The translations under genes and the position numbers were made by a program. A stretch of 20,094 nt of DNA from JAQGMV01 sp046597455 (GTDB lineage: Bacteria > Pseudomonadota > Gammaproteobacteria > Burkholderiales > SG8-41): the NCBI GenBank assembly GCA_046597455.1, contig JBKJKJ010000210.1, forward strand, positions 1 to 20,094. Reading direction: 5' to 3'. The notes under the pieces are model-generated. The model did no database searches. It saw only the letters and a list, made by a program, of their open reading frames with translations, and had not been told where the DNA came from. Positions 8,614 to 15,575 of the stretch are shown in pieces. How positions within the stretch are numbered: the stretch's first letter is position 1; each line of letters opens with the position of its first letter.

Positions 8614-9284
8614 CACGGCGCTCGCACCGCCAGCCCATCCTGCGAGAGCACGAAAACCCGATGGGCATGGCGAGCCGCGGCGTTCGAATGCGTGACCAGT
8701 ATCCCCGCGGCCCCGCGCCGCTCGACTTCCTCGCGCAGCAGGGCGAGCACCTGTTGCGCGGCATCGGCGTCGAGATTGCCGGTCGGCTCGTCAGCAAGCA
8801 CCAGCGCCGGCCGGTGCACCAGCGCGCGAGCGATCGCTGCGCGCTGCGCTTCGCCGCCCGAAAGGGTACGGGGGTAGTCGCGGGCGAGCGAGGCGATGCC
8901 GACGGCTTCGAGCATGGCCACGGTCCGGGGGTCCGCAACGCTGCGCGGAACGCTCGCAAGATCGAGCGGCAGGCGCACGTTCTGGGTCACGGTGAGGTGA
9001 GGCAGCAGATGGAAAGCCTGGAACACGAAGCCCATCGAATCCCGGCGCAGCAGGGTGCGTGCGGTGTCATCGAGGGCGCCGAGATCGGTTCCGTCAAGGC
9101 TGATACAACCGGCGTCGGGGCTGTCGAGCCCGGCGATCAGGTTGAGCAGAGTCGATTTGCCCGCGCCCGACTCGCCCATGATGGCGACGAGCTCGCCGCG
9201 CTCTACGCTGAGCGACACGTCGCGCAGCACCTGCCTCGCGCGCGGGCCACCGTAGGATTTGCAGACGCTGCGGATGATCAGCAC
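8613..9284 (-). CDS. ABC transporter ATP-binding protein (LolD/MacB type)
   Basis: The 223-residue ATPase is complete. Walker A GESGAGKST is at 37-45, the Q-loop glutamine at 89, the signature LSGGEAQR at 141-148, Walker B LVLADEP at 161-167 with D-loop GNLD, and the switch histidine at 199. Length and motifs fit the LolD/MacB/FtsE family, which partners FtsX-type permeases. The partner is the gene directly downstream, overlapping by one base at TGATG. The start is GTG 9284, in frame with the family's usual N-terminus (LIIRSVCKSYGG). No Shine-Dalgarno sequence is visible before it, and a TACAAT hexamer lies only seven bases upstream, so the mRNA may be nearly leaderless. It is the first gene of the three-gene operon and is divergent from the Bug-type receptor gene. 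Confidence 0.92.
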   Translation of the reverse strand: MLIIRSVCKSYGGPRARQVLRDVSLSVERGELVAIMGESGAGKSTLLNLIAGLDSPDAGCISLDGTDLGALDDTARTLLRRDSMGFVFQAFHLLPHLTVTQNVRLPLDLASVPRSVADPRTVAMLEAVGIASLARDYPRTLSGGEAQRAAIARALVHRPALVLADEPTGNLDADAAQQVLALLREEVERRGAAGILVTHSNAAARHAHRVFVLSQDGLAVRAP

Positions 9285-9291
9285 GGGGCGT

Positions 9292-9297
9292 ATTGTA
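9292..9297 (-). promoter_or_regulatory. Possible -10 element of the ABC-lipocalin operon
   Basis: On the minus strand TACAAT occupies 9297-9292, a five-of-six match to the sigma-70 -10 hexamer. Transcription from it would begin at about 9285, directly at the GTG start codon of the ATPase gene. No -35 match is seen at 16-18 bases. This is a low-confidence call from a single hexamer. Confidence 0.3.
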
Positions 9298-9385
9298 GAG
9301 AGTTAATCCTTCGCGAGGCCTTCCTGGCACCAGACGCAGGACGCCGCATCGGCGCGGCGCGGGTCCCGATCCGCTGCGCCCGATC

Positions 9386-9394
9386 TGCTATCAT
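9386..9394 (+). promoter_or_regulatory. Extended -10 promoter of the Bug-type receptor gene
   Basis: TGC-TATCAT at 9386-9394 is an extended -10 (TGn followed by a five-of-six hexamer). No good -35 is seen, as is usual for this promoter class. The start would fall near 9401, giving a leader of about 34 bases. That leader includes the Shine-Dalgarno GAGGAG at 9421-9426, eight bases before the ATG. Confidence 0.45.
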
Positions 9395-9434
9395 GCCGCC
9401 CGACCCGATTTGCACGATCCGAGGAGAAACCGTA

Positions 9435-10406
9435 ATGAAATCAGTAAGCTCAAGCCTGTGCTGCGCAGTCGCTGCGGCGTGCTTCGCCGGCGGCGTCCAG
9501 GCACAGAACTACCCGGTGCGCCCGGTTCGACTCATCATTCCGTTTTCGCCCGGCGGCGCAGCCGATGTGCCGGGCCGCATCCTCGCGGACCGCCTCACCC
9601 ACGCGCTGGGTCAGCAGGTCGTGATCGAGAACAGGCCGGGTGCGGGCTCGACGATAGGCGCCGAAGCGGCTGCCAAAGCGCCGCCCGACGGCTACACCCT
9701 TTTCATGATCAGCAACACGCATTTCGTGAGCGCCGGCCTCTACAAGAAGCTCACCTACGACCCGCTCAACGATTACACCCCGATCACCCAAATGACGAGC
9801 GCGCCGAACGTGATGATCGTGCACCCTTCGCTGCCCGCCAAGAATGTCAAAGAGCTCATTGCTCTTGCCAAGTCGCGGCCCGGGCAGATCAATTACGCGT
9901 CATCGGGCAACGGCAGCACCCAGCATCTGACCGGCGCGCTTTTTTGCAAGATGGCCGGGATCACCATGACGCACATCCCGTATCGCGGAAGTGGTCCGGT
10001 CACCGCTGACCTGCTGGCAGGTCAGGTCCAGGTCGGTTTCCCGGGCATTGCGGGCATGCTGCCGCACATCAAATCCGGCAAGCTGCGTGCGCTCGGCGTG
10101 ACCAGTGCGAAACGCTCGCCCGAGCTTCCCGACGTGCCGACCATCGCCGAGGCCGGTGTGAAAGGCTACGAGATGGTGGCGTGGTTCGGTATTGCTGCGC
10201 CCAAAGGGTTACCGCGCGAGATCCAGTCCCGGCTGCAGACCGACCTACTGAAGGTTCTCAAGACGCCCGAGATGCAAAAAAGCATGCGGAACGTGGGCCA
10301 GGAAGTCGCCTACCAGGAGAAGCCCGAGCAGTTCCACGAGTTCATGAAAGTGGAAGCGGCCAAGTGGGCCAAAGTCGTGCAGGACGCCGGGGCGAAAGTC
10401 GAATAA
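9435..10406 (+). CDS. Bug/TctC-family periplasmic solute-binding receptor
   Basis: This 323-residue protein belongs to the Bug (Bordetella uptake gene)/TctC family. These are periplasmic receptors that bind small carboxylates and related compounds and hand them to tripartite tricarboxylate transporters. A signal peptide covers about residues 1-23 (VQA before QNYP). The mature protein opens with the family motif YPVRPVRLIIPFSPGG. It continues with GQQVVIENRPGAGSTIGAE, PPDGYTLF, the ligand-loop region ASSGNGSTQHL, and MTHIPYRGSGP. The start is fixed by GAGGAG at 9421 and by the signal peptide. No TctA or TctB membrane component is in the window, so this is an orphan receptor, as is common for this greatly expanded family in Burkholderiales. 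Its ligand cannot be inferred. The nearby aldolase-family gene lies beyond recQ on the other strand and is not clearly linked. Confidence 0.93.
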   Translation: MKSVSSSLCCAVAAACFAGGVQAQNYPVRPVRLIIPFSPGGAADVPGRILADRLTHALGQQVVIENRPGAGSTIGAEAAAKAPPDGYTLFMISNTHFVSAGLYKKLTYDPLNDYTPITQMTSAPNVMIVHPSLPAKNVKELIALAKSRPGQINYASSGNGSTQHLTGALFCKMAGITMTHIPYRGSGPVTADLLAGQVQVGFPGIAGMLPHIKSGKLRALGVTSAKRSPELPDVPTIAEAGVKGYEMVAWFGIAAPKGLPREIQSRLQTDLLKVLKTPEMQKSMRNVGQEVAYQEKPEQFHEFMKVEAAKWAKVVQDAGAKVE

Positions 10407-10414
10407 ACCGGCAT

Positions 10415-10451
10415 GCGCGCTGGCGCCGGGCCGATCCCGGCGACAGCGCGC
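10415..10451 (+). terminator. Strong stem-loop after the Bug-type receptor gene
   Basis: GCGCGCTG-G-CGCCGGG (10415-10430) pairs with CCCGGCG-A-CAGCGCGC (10436-10451) around the loop CCGAT: 15 pairs with one internal mismatch. It starts nine bases after the receptor stop. No U-run follows on either strand, so it may act as a bidirectional barrier or as an mRNA-stabilising hairpin rather than as a classic terminator. It also lies between the ends of two convergent genes. Confidence 0.5.
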
Positions 10452-10539
10452 TGCGTGGCGGCACAATTCGGCAGCACGATTCGACTTCGGCGCCTGATGC
10501 CTGAACGATCCTGGCCGCGGTTCGCGGGAAGCGTGACGT

Positions 10540-12345
10540 CTATTCGTGAATGACGCCGAGCAGGGCGGGGCCATACCGCTCGAGTTTTTTGGCGCCTATC
10601 CCGCTGATCGAGCCGAGCGCGCTCAGGTCCTGTGGCTGCTCGGCGGCAATCGCCGCGAGCGTGCTGTCATGAAAGATGACGTACGCGGGCACCGCCTGCT
10701 CGCGTGCCTGGTCCGCGCGCCACGCCTTGAGGCGCGAGAGCAGGGCTTCATCGGCCGCAGTTGCGGCTGGCGCGCGTGAGGTGCGGCGTGCAGCCCCGGC
10801 TTTGCGCTTTACGAGTGCGTTGCGCCGCATGTCGACTCGCTGCTCGCCTTTTAGGACCGGCCGGCTCGCCTCGGTCAGGCGCAGCGCACCATAGGCTTCA
10901 TGGTCGGGCCGGGCGTAGCCGAGCGCCACGAGCTGGCGAAAAACGTTGCGCCAGGCCGCATCGTCGAGGTCGCCGCCGATACCGAACACGCCGAGCTTGT
11001 CGTGCTCCCATTGCGACACGCGCTCGGTGGCGCGGCCTCGCAACACGTCGATGAGGTGCACCGCGCCGAATCGCTGACCCGTGCGATACATGCACGAGAG
11101 CGCTTTGCGCGCCGCGTCGGTCGCGTCCCAGGTTTGCGGCGGCTCGATGCAGGTGTCGCAGTTTCCGCACGGCGCGGCGGCTTCGCCGAAGTATTCCAGC
11201 AGGCGCACACGCCGGCACGCGGCGCTCTCGCACAGGCCGAGCAGCGCTTCGAGCTTGCCGAGCGAGACCCGCTTGTAGGCTTCGCTCCCTTCGGACTGAT
11301 CGATCATGCGCCTTTGCTGGACGACGTCACCGAGACCGTACGCCATCCAGGCATCGGCGGGCAGACCATCGCGCCCCGCGCGGCCGGTTTCCTGGTAATA
11401 CCCTTCGATGCTTTTCGGAAGATCGAGGTGCGCGACGAAGCGCACATCGGGCTTGTCGATGCCCATGCCGAAAGCGATGGTCGCGACGATGACGATCCCC
11501 TCCTCGCTTTGAAACCGCGCCTGGTGCCTGGCGCGGCTCGTGCTGTCCATGCCGGCGTGATAGGGCAGGGCGCGTAAGCCTTTTTCGACCAGCCACGCCG
11601 CGGTCTCATCCACTTTCTTCCTCGAGAGGCAGTACACGATGCCCGCCTCGTCAGGATGCTCTTCGCGAATGAAGCGCAGCAGTTGTGCGCGGGCCTCCAG
11701 CTTGTCGACGATCGCGTAGCGGATATTCGGCCGGTCGAAGCTCGAAATGAAAACCCGCGCTTCGTCGAGCGCCAGGCGGCTGATGATTTCTGCGCGGGTC
11801 TGCGGATCGGCGGTCGCCGTAAGCGCGATACGCGGGATGGCGGGATAGCGCTCGTGCAGGAGCGAGAGCTGAAGATACTCGGGCCGGAAATCGTGCCCCC
11901 ATTGCGACACGCAGTGCGCTTCGTCGATCGCGAACAATGCGATTTTCGACTTCGCAAGCAGGTCGAGCATACGCGGCATGACGAGCCGCTCGGGCGCGAC
12001 ATACAGGAGGTCCAGACGGCCTTCGCGCAGCGCGCGCTCGGTCTCCAGAGCGGCCTGCGCATCGAGCGTCGAATTGAGGAACGACGCACGCACACCCAGT
12101 TGCCTCAACGCGGCCACTTGATCCTGCATGAGGGCAATCAGGGGCGACACGACGAGTGCGGTGCCTTCGCGCAGGAGGGCGGGCAGTTGATAGCACAACG
12201 ACTTGCCGCCGCCGGTCGGCATGAGCACGAGTGCATCTCCGCCGCCGGCGACGTGGGAGACGATGTCCTGCTGCGCACCGCGGAATGCGGGGTGGCCGAA
12301 CGTGGTTTGCAGAATCTGGAGCGCGCGCTCGGTTGTACTGGGCAT
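10540..12345 (-). CDS. recQ: ATP-dependent DNA helicase RecQ
   Basis: RecQ is a 3'-5' DNA helicase that acts in recombination and replication-fork repair. The 601-residue product is full length. Walker A PTGGGKS is at 43-49, DEAH at 141-144, and directly after it comes the aromatic-rich loop HCVSQWGHDFRPEY. The helicase C-terminal domain ends with motif VI QETGRAGRDG (318-327). The RQC zinc ligands are C377, C393, C396 and C399. A winged helix follows, and an HRDC domain covers about 520-600 (LLSRLKAWR to ISGIGAKKLERYG). ATG 12345 gives the family N-terminus (ALQILQTTFGHPAFRGAQQ). No clear Shine-Dalgarno sequence precedes it, which may mean low expression. The gene is convergent with the Bug-type receptor gene, with 133 bases between them that include a stem-loop. 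Confidence 0.97.
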   Translation of the reverse strand: MPSTTERALQILQTTFGHPAFRGAQQDIVSHVAGGGDALVLMPTGGGKSLCYQLPALLREGTALVVSPLIALMQDQVAALRQLGVRASFLNSTLDAQAALETERALREGRLDLLYVAPERLVMPRMLDLLAKSKIALFAIDEAHCVSQWGHDFRPEYLQLSLLHERYPAIPRIALTATADPQTRAEIISRLALDEARVFISSFDRPNIRYAIVDKLEARAQLLRFIREEHPDEAGIVYCLSRKKVDETAAWLVEKGLRALPYHAGMDSTSRARHQARFQSEEGIVIVATIAFGMGIDKPDVRFVAHLDLPKSIEGYYQETGRAGRDGLPADAWMAYGLGDVVQQRRMIDQSEGSEAYKRVSLGKLEALLGLCESAACRRVRLLEYFGEAAAPCGNCDTCIEPPQTWDATDAARKALSCMYRTGQRFGAVHLIDVLRGRATERVSQWEHDKLGVFGIGGDLDDAAWRNVFRQLVALGYARPDHEAYGALRLTEASRPVLKGEQRVDMRRNALVKRKAGAARRTSRAPAATAADEALLSRLKAWRADQAREQAVPAYVIFHDSTLAAIAAEQPQDLSALGSISGIGAKKLERYGPALLGVIHE

Positions 12346-12544
12346 GAGGGGTTCGGGATGCGACGCGAGACGCCGCGTGCGCTGCGGTGGGTTACGCTTT
12401 CAAAGGCAGTTCGAGGGCTGCGGGTGCGGCGCCCGCGTTGAACAGTGGCTGTCAGCGCCGGCGCGCGATCACGCTGCTACGTGCGAGTGCGACATCGGCG
12501 AGAGCCCGCAGGCGTCGATTGCCGTTATCGTCGCGCGAACGCTG

Positions 12545-12690
12545 TGACACGGTTTGTTGCTCCGCCGCGGCCATTCACGGTTCCGCACTGCGCGATTGTC
12601 CCACATGATGGCCTCGCCTGGGCGAGAGCGATGCGCGGCATCGGGGTGCACGACGCCGCGAAATGCAGAAAAACCGGGGCCGCTCGACCT
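12545..12690 (-). pseudogene. Probable remnant of a TauD/TfdA-family dioxygenase C-terminus
   Basis: The 378-base gap between recQ and the aldolase gene has no intact gene. On the minus strand, the frame ending at 12469 reads DAAHRSRPGEAIMWDNRAVR from about 12640 down to 12581. This closely resembles the conserved C-terminal motif of alpha-ketoglutarate-dependent TauD/TfdA dioxygenases (HRW-x-PGD-x-VMWDNR-x3-H). The last iron-ligand histidine is replaced by asparagine (RAVRN). The preceding family segment appears only in another frame (VFLHFAASCTP). No larger domain is present. I read it as a frameshifted, degraded gene end. The resemblance rests on recognition of a short motif only. Confidence 0.4.
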
Positions 12691-12723
12691 TGACCATAGA
12701 CCCCGACGTGCACGCGCGGTGCC

Positions 12724-13527
12724 TCAGGCGCGATAGCCCGGATCCTCGCGATCGAGCTTGCGCGTGAGCGCGGCCCACAGGAGCTTTCCGCCCGCACCGC
12801 GGCCGGTGGCGCTCAACTCGCGTCCCTGTTGAGCGGTGTAATCGACAATCTCCCGTGGAATCGGATTCGGCTCGGCGCCCCCGGTCAGCGTAGCGAGCTG
12901 GAAACGGCACGCGCGCTCGATGCGGTTCATGCGCGCGAAGGCTTCCGCCACTGTAGCGCCGACCGTGAGTGTGCCGTGATTGCGAAGGATGAGAATCGCG
13001 CCATCGCCGAGGTCGTCGACGATGCGCGCGCGCTCGTCTTCCGCATCCGCGATGCCTTCGTAGTCGTGATAGCGCACGTCGCCCAGGACCGACAGCGCCA
13101 TCTGGGTGATCGGCAATAGGCCCTGCTTCTGGGACGACACGCCCACCCCTGCGCTGGTGTGGCAATGCATGACGCAATGTGCGTCGTGCGACGCCATGTG
13201 GACGGCGCTGTGGATCACGAAACCTGCGCGATTGACTTCATAGGGGGAGTCGGAAAGCTTGTTGCCTTCGATATCGATTTTCACGATCGAAGAGGCCGTG
13301 ATCTCTTCGAAGAAAAGACCGTAGGGATTGATGAGGAATTGGTCATCCGCCCCCGGAACACGAAGCGAAAAGTGCGTGCCCAGCATGTCCGTCCAGCCGA
13401 GGCTCGCGGCGATGCGGAACGCCGCCGCGAGTTCGCAGCGCGCTTCCCATTCGGCAGCGCTGATTCCGCGCGGCGAGCGCGCGGGACGAATACGGGTAAC
13501 GGGGGATTTTTTTGCGGCCGTTCTCAT
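12724..13527 (-). CDS. Class II aldolase/adducin family protein
   Basis: This 267-residue cytoplasmic protein has the class II aldolase/adducin fold, whose members cleave or epimerise sugar phosphates or related hydroxy-acids with a zinc ion. Visible motifs are WTDMLGTHFSLRVPG (46-60), NRAGFVIHSAVH (99-110), the zinc-binding HCH at 121-123, YHDYEGIA (153-160), and NHGTLTVG with H184 as third ligand. The position of the catalytic glutamate of fuculose-phosphate aldolase is taken by asparagine (N99). This is seen in a large subfamily with unproven reactions, so a classic aldolase activity should not be assumed. I chose ATG 13527 because GGGGAG lies four to five bases upstream. The reading frame is open to 13635, but the extra 36 residues have no support. 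It is followed by the probable dioxygenase remnant and then recQ on the same strand. Confidence 0.9.
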   Translation of the reverse strand: MRTAAKKSPVTRIRPARSPRGISAAEWEARCELAAAFRIAASLGWTDMLGTHFSLRVPGADDQFLINPYGLFFEEITASSIVKIDIEGNKLSDSPYEVNRAGFVIHSAVHMASHDAHCVMHCHTSAGVGVSSQKQGLLPITQMALSVLGDVRYHDYEGIADAEDERARIVDDLGDGAILILRNHGTLTVGATVAEAFARMNRIERACRFQLATLTGGAEPNPIPREIVDYTAQQGRELSATGRGAGGKLLWAALTRKLDREDPGYRA

Positions 13528-13660
13528 GGTCTCCCCTCTTGAGTTCGATCGGATAGGCGCGGACAGGAAAGTTGCGCCGCAAAGATTAATCTCATCGGGC
13601 GCAGCGCGCAAATTCGCGGCAGTCCGAGCCCACATCGTGAGCCCGGCTCTCGAGGAGAAA

Positions 13661-13698
13661 CACAGAGCAAAACGTTAACCCCTGCGTTTTGCTCTGTG
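13661..13698 (-). terminator. Perfect 14-bp inverted repeat, probable terminator of the EF-hand gene
   Basis: CACAGAGCAAAACG (13661-13674) and CGTTTTGCTCTGTG (13685-13698) are perfect inverted copies around a 10-base loop. Read on the minus strand, the hairpin begins 21 bases after the EF-hand gene stop and is followed by TTTCTCC, a short U-rich run. This fits an intrinsic terminator for that gene. A binding site in front of the aldolase gene (start 13527) is possible but less likely at this distance. Confidence 0.65.
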
Positions 13699-13718
13699 CA
13701 TGCAACGCCGTGCAGCGT

Positions 13719-14480
13719 TCAGCGCGGACCGTAAACCGTGCCGACCGGCGCGCCGTAAGTGCCGCCCACGCCCGAGCGCAGCAGCGGTTCGGCTTCGGCT
13801 CGGCTTAGAAAGCCGTCGCGGTTCGTGTCATAGCGGTCGAAGGTAGCCGGATTTGCGATGACCGAGGCTTCGGCCCGTGTGAGATAGCCGTCGCGATCGG
13901 CATCCAGACGCTCGAAGGAAAGCGCCACTGGCGCGGCGCGGTAGCGATCGCGCGTGACATAGGCGGAAGACAGCAGCGGCGCGGCTTCGCTGCGGCTCAG
14001 GAAACCATCTCGATTGACATCGAGCCCGTCGAACGTCAAGCCCGCGGGTGCGGCGCGATTCTCCAGCCATTGCAGGTGCGGCATGGCTTCGGTCATGTTG
14101 AGAAAGCCGTCTCGATTGGTATCGAATGCCTCGAAAGACCCGCCGGGTATCGCGTCGAATGTGGCACCCGCTTCGGCCCGGCTCAGGAAACTGTCCGCAT
14201 TGGTATCCAGCCTGCGGAACGTGTCCGCGGCGGTCTCGACGCGCACCTGCGCGCCGGCGGGCAAGCCGAGCGGCTGGACTTCAGCGCGGCTCAGGAAGCC
14301 GTCGCGGTTGGTATCGAGACGGTCGAATACCATGCCCGGGTTTTCAGCCGGCACCGGCGCCGTCGTGTTGTAGACGCTCTGATCGTACGGCTCGTAAGGG
14401 GCGCAGGCCGCGAGCGCACCGGCGAAGGCCAGGGGCACCAGACCCATCCGGATCGTTCTCTTCAGTTCGAATCTCTTCAT
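13719..14480 (-). CDS. Lipoprotein with six EF-hand calcium-binding motifs
   Basis: The 253-residue product starts with a lipoprotein signal (GALAAC, lipid-bearing C26). The rest is built almost wholly of EF-hand loops: 56-67 (DTNRDGFLSRAE), 92-103, 120-131, 154-165, 193-204 and 218-229. Each has D at 1, N or D at 3, D at 5 and E at 12. The second has Ser in place of the loop glycine (DTNADSF). A short Gly/Tyr-rich tail follows (GGTYGAPVGTVYGPR). Expected role: calcium binding at the outer or inner membrane surface, as a structural or sensor protein; no enzymatic domain is visible. The start ATG 14480 has AGAGGAG six bases upstream. The nearly identical loops repeat at DNA level too, so copy number could vary. 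It lies 121 bases downstream of the RsbW-like gene on the same strand and may be co-transcribed. Confidence 0.88.
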   Translation of the reverse strand: MKRFELKRTIRMGLVPLAFAGALAACAPYEPYDQSVYNTTAPVPAENPGMVFDRLDTNRDGFLSRAEVQPLGLPAGAQVRVETAADTFRRLDTNADSFLSRAEAGATFDAIPGGSFEAFDTNRDGFLNMTEAMPHLQWLENRAAPAGLTFDGLDVNRDGFLSRSEAAPLLSSAYVTRDRYRAAPVALSFERLDADRDGYLTRAEASVIANPATFDRYDTNRDGFLSRAEAEPLLRSGVGGTYGAPVGTVYGPR

Positions 14481-14501
14481 AATTGCTCCTCTGGATAAAC
14501 C

Positions 14502-14517
14502 CAAGGCGTCCGCCTTG
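14502..14517. repeat. 16-bp palindrome in the EF-hand gene leader
   Basis: CAAGGCGTCCGCCTTG is a perfect 7+7 inverted repeat with a two-base centre, 22 bases upstream of the EF-hand start codon and just before its ribosome binding site. It could be an operator for a dimeric regulator or a small hairpin in the leader. The function is a guess. Confidence 0.35.
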
Positions 14518-14601
14518 AATCCTCTTTGCAATCCAAGATTCGTGCCTGCCGGGGGCCGTGTATGAAGCGATTCCCACCGAACGCGCATTAGTTCCGCTGA
14601 G

Positions 14602-15015
14602 CTATGCCTTGCGCCGTACGTGGATATCGATGACGTTTCTGTCGCCGCGGCGCTCGTAGTTGCGGGTCGACGAAAGCTCGTTGAGCAGGACGATGCCGAG
14701 CCCGCCGATCGGGCGGTCTTCGAGCGCTGCGTGAAGATCGGGCTCCTCGGCACTGAAAGGGTCGTAAGGCGGTGCGCAATCTTCGTAGACGAGGCGGCAG
14801 CCGTTTTCGTCTGCTTCCACACTGAGCCAGATGGGCTGATCAGAGTCGCCGCCGTAACCGTGACACACGCTGTTGGCGAATAGCTCCTCGACCAGAAGCA
14901 CGGCGCGCTGACGCTCGTCGTCCGCGACGTTCTTGCATACGTCTTCGACGAACGCGCGTATCGCTTCGAACTCAGTCCGCCTCGCGATGAAGTGTCGCCT
15001 GGCTGGCCTATTCAA
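14602..15015 (-). CDS. RsbW-like ATP-binding serine kinase / anti-sigma factor
   Basis: This 137-residue protein has the GHKL ATPase fold of RsbW/SpoIIAB-type proteins. These phosphorylate a STAS partner and, when free, bind a sigma factor or another target. The N box VEELFANSVCHGYGG has E44 and N48. The G1 region is EDCAPPYDP (D79, with alanine at 81 where glycine is common). The G2 box GGLGI is at 104-108. No membrane segment is present. The start is TTG 15015: no ATG exists within the domain, and GGGGAG lies about eight bases upstream. It is divergent from the FecR-OmpA pair, with 110 bases between. The matching STAS protein and SpoIIE phosphatase are encoded 1.2-4.7 kb away on the same strand. 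It is therefore the likely kinase of that partner-switching pathway. Its final target is not visible. Confidence 0.87.
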   Translation of the reverse strand: MNRPARRHFIARRTEFEAIRAFVEDVCKNVADDERQRAVLLVEELFANSVCHGYGGDSDQPIWLSVEADENGCRLVYEDCAPPYDPFSAEEPDLHAALEDRPIGGLGIVLLNELSSTRNYERRGDRNVIDIHVRRKA

Positions 15016-15125
15016 CCCTTACGCTCCCCTTCGTTTTTGCGGCGGTGCCCTTTGACGCAGTATAGCGGCGGCGCATTTGATGGGTATATGATTCGACGCT
15101 CATTGCCGCTTCGAGGAAAAGCCCC
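15016..15125. promoter_or_regulatory. Divergent intergenic region between the RsbW-like and FecR genes
   Basis: This 110-base space must hold both promoters. For the plus strand, TTGACG (15052-15057) is a good -35, followed after 18 bases by a weaker TTTGAT (15076-15081). The FecR gene has GAGG at 15113-15116. For the minus strand, TATACT (15064-15059) is a five-of-six -10 without a clear -35. The two candidates overlap, so the two directions could compete. The hexamer matches are suggestive only. Confidence 0.35.
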
Positions 15126-15575
15126 ATGACCCCCTGCGCTCGCGACTGCGCTGGCTTTCTGATGTGCGCGCTCATCGCGGTTGCCTTTCCCGCCGCGGCG
15201 GCCGAAGTCGGTCGTGTCAAGGTATCGTCGGGCGCGGTCCACATCGAGCGTGACGGACGGCGCGTGCCCGCGCCTATCGATACGCCGGTCGAGGCGTCCG
15301 ACACCCTCGTCACCGGCGCTAATGGCGCGGTCGGTGTGACTTTTACCGACAACACGCGCATGGCAGCGGGTCCGAACAGCGTTCTTTACATCCAGCGGTT
15401 CGCATTCGATCAGACTACACACGCCGGGACTCTGGATGCGACGGTCAAGCGCGGCACGCTCGCCGTGATATCGGGCAAGCTCGCGAAGCAGTCGCCAGAA
15501 TCAGTGACCATACGCTCGCCGTCCCTGATCATGGGCGTGCGCGGCACTGAATTCCTCGTATACGCGGGTGAATGA
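15126..15575 (+). CDS. Exported FecR-domain protein
   Basis: This 149-residue protein has a cleavable signal peptide (about 1-26, FPAAAA before EVG). A single FecR domain follows: a VGRVKVSSGAVHIERDG strand, PVEASDTLVTGANGAVGVTFTDNT, and the closing MGVRGTEFLV. In FecR itself this domain is periplasmic and signals to an inner-membrane anti-sigma system. Here there is no cytoplasmic anti-sigma N-domain and no membrane anchor, so it is a soluble periplasmic FecR protein of the type often found near CHASE2 proteins. The start ATG 15126 has GAGG nine bases upstream. The stop overlaps the next gene's ATG (ATGA), so the two are translated as a unit. A role as a periplasmic ligand or sensor for the nearby CHASE2 phosphatase is inferred from proximity. 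Confidence 0.88.
   Translation: MTPCARDCAGFLMCALIAVAFPAAAAEVGRVKVSSGAVHIERDGRRVPAPIDTPVEASDTLVTGANGAVGVTFTDNTRMAAGPNSVLYIQRFAFDQTTHAGTLDATVKRGTLAVISGKLAKQSPESVTIRSPSLIMGVRGTEFLVYAGE

Noticed and set aside
8502..9434. Upstream extension of the Bug-type receptor reading frame
   Set aside because: It runs opposite the ABC genes, and the signal peptide plus GAGGAG fix the start at 9435.
12445..12693. 82-codon plus-strand frame between recQ and the aldolase gene
   Set aside because: GTG start, no ribosome binding site and an Arg/Ala-rich composition typical of chance frames; the other strand has the better signal (dioxygenase motif).
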